NCBI GenBank assembly: GCA_044433415.1
Contig: JAWXTP010000052.1
Location: forward strand, 1 to 18,772
DNA from: JAWXTP01 sp044433415
GTDB taxonomy: Bacteria > Bacteroidota > Bacteroidia > Bacteroidales > Rikenellaceae
Length of the DNA: 18,772 nucleotides
Reading direction: 5' to 3'
The notes beneath the pieces were generated by a model, which made no database searches, was not told the origin of the DNA, and was given only the letters and a program-made list of their open reading frames with translations. Shown piece after piece: positions 7,671 through 14,428 of the stretch. A program made the translations under genes and the position numbers. Position 1 is the first letter of the stretch. The number at the start of each line of letters is the position of its first letter.

Positions 7671-8678
7671 CTATGCGTTAACACTCCAGTAAGGAGTAGT
7701 TGATTTTCTGTTTTTAAGAAGTTCAACGTGGTCGTCGTCAAGTTTAGTAAGAATCATTTGGAAACCTGATTGTTCCTGAACAGTTAGGATTTCAGCGATT
7801 TTACCGTCTACTACTTCGCAACCAGCAGCTTCAAGAACTTTGTAAGCAGCTCTAAAGATGATGCTAAGTTCCATGTGAGTTGTAGCGCCTACACCATTGA
7901 TGTAAAGAGCAACTTTGTCACCTGTTTGAGGTTGGATTTTTTTCATAAGGTGGTTGATCATAGTCTCAGCAGTGTCATCAGCAGAAACTAGTTCTCTACG
8001 GCCACCTTGACCACCTTCACCGTGTTGACCCATACCGATTTCCATAATACCTTCTGGAAGGTCAGCAATAACAGCACCGTTTTGAGGGTGAGTACATTTA
8101 CCCATAGCAACAGCTAAAGTAGCGATGTTTTCGTTCATACGCTCACCGATTTCGATGATTTCGTCGATTGATTTACCTTCTTCAGCAGCAGCACCAACAA
8201 CTTTAAATAAAGGAACGCAACCAGCTAAACCTCTACGGTCGATATCTGCAGTATCAAGACCAGCACTGATATCATCGTGAGTCATGATTTGTTTTACTTT
8301 AATACCAACACGCTCAGCCAATTGACAAGCCATATTTGCACTCATAAGGTCACCAGAGTGATTAAGAACAACTAGTAAAATACCAGCTTCACGTTTGAAC
8401 ATTTGAAGTGCTTGGAATACTCTTTGAGCACCTGGAGCAGCAAATACGTCACCTACTACAGAGCAGTCTAACATACCTTCACCTACGAAACCGCTAATTG
8501 CAGGTTCGTGGCCTGATCCACCCATAGAGATAACAGCAACTTTGCTTTCGTCTTTAGGATTTGTACGTACTACGATGTTTTCTGCGCCTAAAGATACAAT
8601 GTCTTTATATGCAAGAGTGTATCCTTCTAGTAGTTCAGCAGTAATATTTTCTGGTTCGTTTATAAATTTAGTTTTCAT
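7671..8678 (-). CDS. dhaK: Dihydroxyacetone kinase-type subunit DhaK (ketone-binding)
   Basis: This 335-aa protein is full length for DhaK. Key residues align with E. coli at a +1 offset: SGHEP with H57 (E. coli H56), HSGD with D110 (D109), and GMGQHGEGG with H219, the histidine (H218) that forms a covalent hemiaminal with the ketone carbonyl. NYTGD is replaced by NHSGD, and the usual lysine just before it is leucine (VVLNHSGD), hinting at a substrate other than dihydroxyacetone. Members of this family also phosphorylate erythrulose and related ketoses. The next gene is dhaL; together they would make a cytoplasmic kinase whose product feeds LsrF. A candidate promoter lies just upstream, so dhaK-dhaL-lsrF may also be expressed as a sub-operon. 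Confidence 0.92.
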   Translation of the reverse strand: MKTKFINEPENITAELLEGYTLAYKDIVSLGAENIVVRTNPKDESKVAVISMGGSGHEPAISGFVGEGMLDCSVVGDVFAAPGAQRVFQALQMFKREAGILLVVLNHSGDLMSANMACQLAERVGIKVKQIMTHDDISAGLDTADIDRRGLAGCVPLFKVVGAAAEEGKSIDEIIEIGERMNENIATLAVAMGKCTHPQNGAVIADLPEGIMEIGMGQHGEGGQGGRRELVSADDTAETMINHLMKKIQPQTGDKVALYINGVGATTHMELSIIFRAAYKVLEAAGCEVVDGKIAEILTVQEQSGFQMILTKLDDDHVELLKNRKSTTPYWSVNA

Positions 8679-8696
8679 GATTTTAAAATTTTCTTA

Positions 8697-8728
8697 CAAA
8701 GGTATAATGTAAATGCCCTATTTCTAAA
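8697..8728 (-). promoter_or_regulatory. Bacteroidetes-type promoter for dhaK
   Basis: Read on the minus strand, TACCTTTG (8697-8704) matches the -7 consensus TAnnTTTG exactly. TTTA (8725-8728) lies 20 nt further upstream as a 3-of-4 match to the -33 TTTG. The dhaK ATG is 18 nt downstream of the -7 box, which leaves a short leader. Confidence 0.5.
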
Positions 8729-8770
8729 GCAATAAATGATTAATAAAATAACTTCTAGTTAGTGTGTAGC

Positions 8771-9088
8771 TTAAGAAAATTGCATTAATTCAATAGCAAT
8801 ACCTTCTTCTTCAATGAAAGCAATAGTCAATTCGTCAGATAATACTGTCTTTTCCATAACTATTGTTAGACCTTCCATTTCAGCATCAATATCGTCAACT
8901 ACATAAGCGATATGTGCGTGAGTTTTAAGAATTTCAGGCATTTCAGAGTCTGCGTCGAAACGTAGGAACTCAATTTTGTTTTTGCTACCAACGTTATAGT
9001 CTGTTAGGAATAATTTCATGTCAGGACTATAAGTCTCTCCCTCTTTAACAACCGTTGTAGGGATTCCGAAGTGATTAAATGTTCTCAT
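8771..9088 (-). CDS. Small VOC-superfamily (glyoxalase-fold) protein
   Basis: This 105-aa protein has the beta-alpha-beta-beta-beta pattern of the vicinal-oxygen-chelate fold. A plausible metal quartet is visible at the expected strand positions: H6 (FNHFGIPT), E40 (KIEFLRFD), H59 (KTHAHIAYVVDD) and E100 (IAIELMQF). VOC enzymes commonly catalyse isomerisation, epimerisation or glyoxalase chemistry on alpha-hydroxy or dicarbonyl compounds. It starts 4 nt after the cupin stop codon, indicating tight coupling, and precedes dhaK. Its size and position resemble the role filled by LsrG (phospho-DPD isomerase, an unrelated ABM fold) in enteric bacteria. That functional link is inference; the fold call is moderately strong. 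Confidence 0.75.
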   Translation of the reverse strand: MRTFNHFGIPTTVVKEGETYSPDMKLFLTDYNVGSKNKIEFLRFDADSEMPEILKTHAHIAYVVDDIDAEMEGLTIVMEKTVLSDELTIAFIEEEGIAIELMQFS

Positions 9089-9092
9089 ATTA

Positions 9093-9788
9093 TTATAATT
9101 TAGCTTTAGGATTCGAGAATCTTAGACCTGCACCGTCGTGGTAAGTTGCAAATTCAGTAACGATAGCACCTTCATCACCAGCAAGTAGGAAGTGGAAAGT
9201 TTCGATTTCTTTAAGTTCTACAACTGGACCAACTGGTTGCTCAACAAAGTTTTTAGAAATTGTTGTAGCAGCTTGGCTAGCAGGAATAGTAGGAGCATTT
9301 GGAGTAGGGTCACCAACTTCACTGAAGTTGTAAACAGAACCGTGGCGTACCATCCAGCATTCAAATTTAGCAGGATATTCAGTTTCAACGTGTTTGTGTT
9401 CAGGAATCATTTGACCTGGTAGCAAGTAGATTTCGTGACCGAAATATCTGTGTTTTTCATCGTTAATCCAGAAGATACCACCCATACCGCAATTTTCGAA
9501 GTCACCAGTACCGAATTCTGCAACCCAGAATCCTTGTTCTAGAGTTTCAGTGAAAGGCACGTCATAGTGTGCAAGCATTTCTTTGTAAGCTTTAATAGCT
9601 ACATCTTCGTTGAATTTACCGTCAGTATAAAAATCTGCGTTTGTGTACTTTTTCTTAAATGGTGTTTTCATAGCTTTAGTTTCTGATTTACATTCTCCGC
9701 AACAGTCGTCTTTTTTTGTAGCGTTTCCACAACAAGAAGCAAGGCTAGCTGCTAATAGGATAACTGATAATAATTTAGTAATTTTCAT
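9093..9788 (-). CDS. Cupin-fold lipoprotein, D-lyxose/sugar isomerase-like
   Basis: The 231-aa product starts with a lipoprotein signal (hydrophobic residues about 5-17, lipobox LASC with Cys19) followed by a Cys-rich linker (CCGNATKKDDCCGEC, residues 19-33). The catalytic-type domain begins near residue 40. Cupin metal ligands are visible: H131 and H133 (EHKH), E143 (FECWMVRHG, compare the E..xxRxG pattern of lyxose isomerases) and H199 (ETFHF). I therefore suggest a metal-dependent sugar isomerase-like protein of the D-lyxose isomerase group, but only the cupin fold is firm. A second ATG at codon 40 (9669-9671) would give a cytosolic form without the signal. It is translationally close to the VOC gene (4-nt gap) and 45 nt downstream of the RidA-like gene. 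Confidence 0.7.
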   Translation of the reverse strand: MKITKLLSVILLAASLASCCGNATKKDDCCGECKSETKAMKTPFKKKYTNADFYTDGKFNEDVAIKAYKEMLAHYDVPFTETLEQGFWVAEFGTGDFENCGMGGIFWINDEKHRYFGHEIYLLPGQMIPEHKHVETEYPAKFECWMVRHGSVYNFSEVGDPTPNAPTIPASQAATTISKNFVEQPVGPVVELKEIETFHFLLAGDEGAIVTEFATYHDGAGLRFSNPKAKL

Positions 9789-9833
9789 AATTTTATTTTT
9801 TAAGATTTATATATTTGTTTAAAAGGAGTTTCC

Positions 9834-10976
9834 TTAATATCGTGCAATGCCTTCTATTTCAATAAGAAGCTCGTCACGACAAACGTCAGCTAGAAGATAA
9901 CATAGGTCAGTCTCTGGGTAGTTTCTTTCCATGAATTTTCTAGTTGCTTCAATATCCGACTCATTTTTAAGGTAAACCCTTAGAGCAGAATATTGAGGAT
10001 CTTCGATGTCTGCCTTAGCCCCATATTTCTTAAGGTTCTTAGCAGATACCAAGTAGTTAATATTTTCCATAGTAACTATTATTTGGCGGTCGATATCCAT
10101 GTTCTCGATGCTCTCCTCACCTCTAATGGCTGCTGTACCAGAAATATAACTCATAGTGTAACTGTCAGAAGAAATAGCTTTGCCTCTTTCAAACTTTGGA
10201 GTTGTTCTTTCTTTATATACCTCGTCTTCAAGTCCTAACAACACATCCTGAGAATAGTCATGAGCAGGGACTTGTAGCTCATTATCTAAAGTGATAATTT
10301 GAACATCGTTAGTTATCATAGCATCAAAGTCAATGACAGCACCACCACATGTTGTGCCTATGCCTGTTGCAGCAGGATAGCCCTTGCTCCAATCTCCTTT
10401 GGCATAGAAGTGAGTTCTCTCGTCATTTAGTGACTGGTAGTTTTGAACTCCATTATTCATAGATGTAATGTGCTCAATATAGTTCCACTGTCTGACGATA
10501 TCTTCTACTTTTAAATTTTCAGCTAACAGTATAGCGTCTAATTTTTTAAATATTTCTTTACATTGCTGAGCTATAGTCTGTTCTAATATGTTAGAACCCA
10601 TAACTCCACCTACACAAACAAACTTACCTCCATTAAATAATATCTGTATATACGAGATGTCGCCTAATGTTTTGTAGTTAATGTCAAAATAACCATATTT
10701 CTGAGTGCATACAGTTTCTAGTACTAAGTCTCCAACTAGTGGAGGTTGAGATACATAACTGAATACTGGTTTTTTATCTCCAAATTTTTCAGCTATTACC
10801 TCTGAAATTATTCCTAGTCGTTCTAGGTACTGTTCTTGAGAGTCAGGTTTCCCAAAAAAAGTCATTCTAATGGTTGTTGTACTATCCGAAAAAGATCTTT
10901 CTACAAGTTTTAAACACATAGTTTTAAAATCTTTTCCAGAGGTGCGGTCTATTTTACAAATGTATTGAGGCAGCAT
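9834..10976 (-). CDS. RidA/chorismatase-like protein
   Basis: This 380-aa cytoplasmic protein has no signal peptide. The C-terminal two thirds resemble chorismatases (FkbO/Hyg5 group) and tandem RidA (L-PSP) folds: RQWNYIEHI (162-170), YQSLNDERTHFY (180-191), PAATGIG (201-207), SGTAAIRGEES (279-289) and CRDELLIEIEGIA (366-378), the last matching the segment that carries the catalytic acid in chorismatases. Many such proteins in Bacteroidetes are annotated simply as endoribonuclease L-PSP. Enzymatic chorismate cleavage is not implied by the neighbours, which contain no aromatic pathway gene. A RidA-type role in removing reactive enamine/imine or keto intermediates is another option. A candidate promoter and a palindromic repeat lie in its roughly 190-nt leader. 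Confidence 0.65.
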   Translation of the reverse strand: MLPQYICKIDRTSGKDFKTMCLKLVERSFSDSTTTIRMTFFGKPDSQEQYLERLGIISEVIAEKFGDKKPVFSYVSQPPLVGDLVLETVCTQKYGYFDINYKTLGDISYIQILFNGGKFVCVGGVMGSNILEQTIAQQCKEIFKKLDAILLAENLKVEDIVRQWNYIEHITSMNNGVQNYQSLNDERTHFYAKGDWSKGYPAATGIGTTCGGAVIDFDAMITNDVQIITLDNELQVPAHDYSQDVLLGLEDEVYKERTTPKFERGKAISSDSYTMSYISGTAAIRGEESIENMDIDRQIIVTMENINYLVSAKNLKKYGAKADIEDPQYSALRVYLKNESDIEATRKFMERNYPETDLCYLLADVCRDELLIEIEGIARY

Positions 10977-10998
10977 AGTTTAATTTGTTGTTTTTATT

Positions 10999-11077
10999 GA
11001 GGGTAGTTCTAGAAATTGGCTTTACGCGCTTTTGAAAAACAAAAAGCATTAAAACCTCGTTTTAGAAGTTCCCTTAA
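10999..11077. repeat. Dispersed palindromic repeat, copy C
   Basis: The left arm reads GGGTAGTTCTAGAAATTGG and the right arm, reverse-complemented, reads TTAAGGGAACTTCTAAAACG. Both continue into a TTTAACGC-like segment. At about 79 bp it is shorter and more diverged than copies A, B and D. It lies in the predicted leader of the RidA/chorismatase-like gene. Confidence 0.7.
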
Positions 11078-11171
11078 ATCATTTATATTTAAGGCTTATA
11101 GGGGCAAGTTAGCTTGTACGTTTATCCCAAACGCTAAAATTTATCTACACAAACGTGTTACAATAACAAAG

Positions 11172-11202
11172 CAAAGTTAATAATATAATTCTTAATAACA
11201 AG
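11172..11202 (-). promoter_or_regulatory. Candidate promoter for the RidA/chorismatase-like gene
   Basis: On the minus strand, TAACTTTG (11172-11179) fits the -7 consensus, with CTTG (11199-11202) 19 nt upstream as a -33 element. An inverted repeat CACAAAC (11148-11154) / GTTTGTG (11204-11210) brackets the pair and could bind a regulator. The remainder of the 292-nt gap holds copy C of the repeat. Confidence 0.4.
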
Positions 11203-11268
11203 TGTTTGTGCTATAATTTGTGTAAATTTAATGTGCTTTATAAAATTTCGCTTAATTAAAGGGCTATC

Positions 11269-13053
11269 TTATAAAGATCTTACGTATTCTGAAAGAGCGT
11301 TAAGGTCTTTTTTGCTAATTTTGCCGTCTATCCCGTGTTTGTGAACACCAAATACTTCCTCTAAAGTTGTAGCTCTACCATCAAAAAGATAAGGAGCTGT
11401 GCGCCATACTTCTATAAGAGTTGGAGTATCCCAACCTTTTTCAAACTCTACATCATCACCTATTACATACATTTTTAAGTCTGTGAAATAAGGACCAGAG
11501 TGACAATCATCGCATTTGTATTTCTCAAATACTTTTCGTCCTGCTTTAGCTGTTTCGCTAAGTTCTCCATTTACTAAAAATGGACTAGGAAGCGCTTTTA
11601 GGCCTTTTAGGTATTTATCTACGCAATTAGGTACATGGTCTGGAACTTGAGCAAATTGTATGTGAGTAAAGCCTTTACGTACAGCAAGTTCAGCAGTTTC
11701 ACGTATGCCTGAAATCATACTAGGAGCTGTAACATGTGAAAGTAACATACTTTTACAGTTTTTAGAGTTGCCTATACCGTCATTAACTAAGTCCCAGTTC
11801 ATACCGTCAGTTCTACCATCTCCTGGGTGACATCCGTTACAAGATTGCCAATTTTGGAAGCAGTAAGTAGCATCGTTGAAATACATCTCACCTTTATCAG
11901 CATCTGTTTGTACTCTATTAGGGTGTAAAGCAATTGTAGTATCTATTTCTTTATTTTCTATATTCACAATGTTAAGAGTATCAGAGAAATAAGTAGGTAC
12001 GTATACTACACCATTATCAATTTCTACATCACGAGGCCCATTACCAACAAGAGTCAGACGAGTTCTCATTCCGTAAAGGAAATATAGGTCATAAGATAAT
12101 TTTGAGCGGTCTGCTGTATTTTCAAATTTCTCCTTGAAAGCATCATATTTTAATATAGAAATATCGTGAGTACCAGAGTGGCTAACGATAATGTCGTTAC
12201 CGTCAACATCTATGCCCCAGATACCTGCTGCACCGCGTTCAGGTTCATCAAAAAGCACACTACCTAGGAAAGTTTGTGTAGCCACATCTATAACACTTAC
12301 AGCTGATGTATTCATCCATCCTTGTTGAAGCTGAGACGTAGGCACTTGGAAACGACCAAGGTTATGGCTTACGAAAACATACTTACCATCAACAGAAAGC
12401 GCCATATCACGTAGTGCATTACTACCATTGTCAAGTTTCACATCCTTAACCTTTGTCATAGTTGTTAGGTCGATGATAGAAACGTCAGCAGCTACATAGT
12501 CTAAATCAGCACGTTGTAGAGGTAGGTGGTTGTTAACGTATAAGTACTTGTCGTCTTGAGTAATAGCAGCAGCACAAGGCTCTCTATGAACGGCTACTTC
12601 ACCATTTAAAGATAAGTCACTAGTATTGAAGGCTTGAACTGTACCTTTGAATTGGTTACAAACAAATACTTTTTGCTTGTCATTAGATAAGATAGGATAC
12701 ATAGCTCCCATTCCAGCATCAACAGTTTTTTCTATTTCTCCAGTTGTGATATTTACTTTTGAAAGTTTACCTTTTTCATAAGAAGAAGTTACATACGCTG
12801 TATTTCCTTCAAGTTTAACACCAGTAACAGGTAAATCAAATAAAATCTCTGACTTTAGCACATTTGTTGCTTTGTCATAAATATAAAGTGCCTTATGATT
12901 TTTACTTGTAATAAGATAAGAGTCTGCACCAACAGAAATAGACGTTGGAGTTAAAGGTGTTTTATTGCTTTCTAATTCGCTTGCATTAACTGAGGCAGTT
13001 GATGTTAGCGTCATAAAGGCAATAATAACAGAATTAAAATATTTTGCTTTCAT
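11269..13053 (-). CDS. Secreted YncE-like beta-propeller di-haem c-type cytochrome
   Basis: This 594-aa protein has an N-terminal signal peptide (residues about 1-24, ending SVNAS). Residues about 35-380 form a YncE/surface-antigen-type propeller, with blades such as VSIIDLTTMTKVKDVKLDNG and VSVIDVATQTFLGSV. Two c-type haem motifs follow: CNGCH (405-409) and CDDCH (514-518). The C-terminal segment GWDTPTLIEVWRTAPYLFDG with ATTLEEVF resembles MauG/dihaem cytochrome c peroxidase proteins. It should act in the periplasm in electron transfer or peroxide-type oxidation, and it is the first gene of the minus-strand locus, directly facing the LacI-type regulator. A physical partnership with the downstream dihaem FGE fusion is plausible but unproven. 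Confidence 0.85.
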   Translation of the reverse strand: MKAKYFNSVIIAFMTLTSTASVNASELESNKTPLTPTSISVGADSYLITSKNHKALYIYDKATNVLKSEILFDLPVTGVKLEGNTAYVTSSYEKGKLSKVNITTGEIEKTVDAGMGAMYPILSNDKQKVFVCNQFKGTVQAFNTSDLSLNGEVAVHREPCAAAITQDDKYLYVNNHLPLQRADLDYVAADVSIIDLTTMTKVKDVKLDNGSNALRDMALSVDGKYVFVSHNLGRFQVPTSQLQQGWMNTSAVSVIDVATQTFLGSVLFDEPERGAAGIWGIDVDGNDIIVSHSGTHDISILKYDAFKEKFENTADRSKLSYDLYFLYGMRTRLTLVGNGPRDVEIDNGVVYVPTYFSDTLNIVNIENKEIDTTIALHPNRVQTDADKGEMYFNDATYCFQNWQSCNGCHPGDGRTDGMNWDLVNDGIGNSKNCKSMLLSHVTAPSMISGIRETAELAVRKGFTHIQFAQVPDHVPNCVDKYLKGLKALPSPFLVNGELSETAKAGRKVFEKYKCDDCHSGPYFTDLKMYVIGDDVEFEKGWDTPTLIEVWRTAPYLFDGRATTLEEVFGVHKHGIDGKISKKDLNALSEYVRSL

Positions 13054-13073
13054 ACTATTATAAATTTTTAATG

Positions 13074-13081
13074 CAAATATA
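13074..13081 (-). promoter_or_regulatory. -7 box for the cytochrome gene
   Basis: Read on the minus strand this is TATATTTG, an exact match to TAnnTTTG, 21 nt before the ATG at 13053. No clean TTTG is seen at the -33 position. It would drive the first gene of the locus with a leader of roughly 14 nt. Confidence 0.45.
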
Positions 13082-13273
13082 ATTAATTTTGAATAAAAAA
13101 TGAAATTAATTGATAAATTATAATAATATTTATTTTTTTTCTTGTAAATTTAATAAAAGCCATTCCTAATCAATTGGTTTTATAGGGTAATTCAGGAAAT
13201 AAATTTAAAACCTTAAAAATCTAGTTTTCAGATATTAGTTACTGTTAATATTTTGTATTACAGCGGTTTAGTG

Positions 13274-13316
13274 TTATGTTGTATTTTAGGTATAAAATGT
13301 AATAAAAACAACATAA
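13274..13316. promoter_or_regulatory. Inverted repeat in the divergent promoter region (possible operator)
   Basis: TTATGTTGT (13274-13282) and ACAACATAA (13308-13316) are perfect 9-nt inverted arms. A second palindrome, ATTTTA-GGTA-TAAAAT (13283-13298), is nested inside. The site lies 12 nt upstream of the regulator's predicted -33 box, inside the 335-nt divergent intergenic region (13054-13388). I infer that it could bind the LacI-type protein; it lacks the central CG common in LacI operators. Confidence 0.3.
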
Positions 13317-13327
13317 TATGGATAAAT

Positions 13328-13358
13328 TTTGAAAGCTGATAATAAAATTGTAATTTAG
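13328..13358 (+). promoter_or_regulatory. Promoter for the LacI-type gene
   Basis: TTTG (13328-13331), 19 nt, then TAATTTAG (13351-13358), a 7-of-8 match to the -7 consensus. The ATG follows 31 nt later. Spacing and motifs fit the Bacteroidetes primary sigma factor. Confidence 0.5.
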
Positions 13359-13388
13359 CAGTCGTAATAATCAATTTAACCTAATTAA

Positions 13389-14423
13389 ATGGGGACTAAA
13401 ACAGCTGTGCTTAAAGATATCGCCGAAAAAGCAGGCGTTTCAATATCTTTAGTTTCGTTTGTGCTTAACGGAAAAGCTAAACAGTATAGAGTTGCAGATT
13501 CTAAAGCAGAGAAAATTTTACAAATCGCAAAAGAATTAAATTATAAACCAAATATGGTAGCTAAGGGTCTTAGGAGTGGAAGAACTAAGACACTAGGCTT
13601 GATATTGGCAGATATTTCTTCTCCTTTTTTTGCACGTTTAGCGCGAAAGATAGAGGACTATTCACATTCTAAAGGTTATGCAGTAATTATAGCAAGTACT
13701 GATGAAAGAGCTGATAAGCAAAGACTTGCTATTGATACATTGACAGGGAGAGGTGTCGATGGTTTTATTATTTGTGCAAGTGAGGAGTCAAGAGGACAAA
13801 TTTCAGAACTAGCTAATAACGCGATGCCTGTAGTAGTGGTAGATAGGTACCATTCAGAACTTCAAGTACCTACAGTGAGACTTGATAACTTTGTTGCGAC
13901 TTATGGTGCTGCAAAACACCTGATTAATCAAGGGTTTAAACGTATCGCTTTAGTTACATTTGAGTCTAAACTAAAGCATATTAATGAACGTATTGATGGG
14001 TATACTGCGGCTATTGAAGAGCATAATTTACCTGTTATAGTAAGGACGGTGCTTCATAAAACTGCTAGTGATGACACTACACGAGTAGTAAATGAGTTGT
14101 TAAATCAAGAAGACCGACCAGATGCTTTTTTCTTTACAGAAGGAATGATGTGTATGGATGGTTTACGAGTTATTAAGAGCAGGGAGTTAATTGTACCTAC
14201 AGATGTGGGTATAGTTTCTTTTGATAAGATGGACTCTTTTGATTTGTTCTATACGCCAATTACTTATATAGAGCAGCCTATAAATGAGTATTCTATATGT
14301 GCAGTAGATATCGTTATCAACTCTATAGAGGAAAAAAATACAGAGCTAAATACACATGATAATGTAATTATTATGCCTAACTTTGTGATTAATAAATCAT
14401 CTTTAAAAATAAGCAACGATTAA
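13389..14423 (+). CDS. LacI/GalR-family transcriptional regulator
   Basis: This 344-aa protein is normal family length. The N-terminal helix-turn-helix is clear (LKDIAEKAGVSISLVSFVLNG, residues 8-28), followed by the hinge helix (NYKPNMVAKGLRSGRTKTLG) and a periplasmic-binding-protein-like effector domain (LILADISSPFFARLARKIED, DGFIICASEE, VVVVDRYH, GFKRIALVTFES). Such proteins usually repress sugar-catabolic genes until a sugar or sugar phosphate binds. It is divergent from the nine-gene minus-strand locus and separated by 335 nt, so it is the natural candidate to control that locus and itself. The effector cannot be read from the sequence. It is followed after 5 nt by an RNA methyltransferase gene, suggesting cotranscription. 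Confidence 0.9.
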   Translation: MGTKTAVLKDIAEKAGVSISLVSFVLNGKAKQYRVADSKAEKILQIAKELNYKPNMVAKGLRSGRTKTLGLILADISSPFFARLARKIEDYSHSKGYAVIIASTDERADKQRLAIDTLTGRGVDGFIICASEESRGQISELANNAMPVVVVDRYHSELQVPTVRLDNFVATYGAAKHLINQGFKRIALVTFESKLKHINERIDGYTAAIEEHNLPVIVRTVLHKTASDDTTRVVNELLNQEDRPDAFFFTEGMMCMDGLRVIKSRELIVPTDVGIVSFDKMDSFDLFYTPITYIEQPINEYSICAVDIVINSIEEKNTELNTHDNVIIMPNFVINKSSLKISND

Positions 14424-14428
14424 TAATC

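Noticed and set aside
9192..10238. Two plus-strand open frames (9192-9422, 9993-10238)
   Set aside because: They are antisense shadows of the cupin and RidA-like genes with no independent support.
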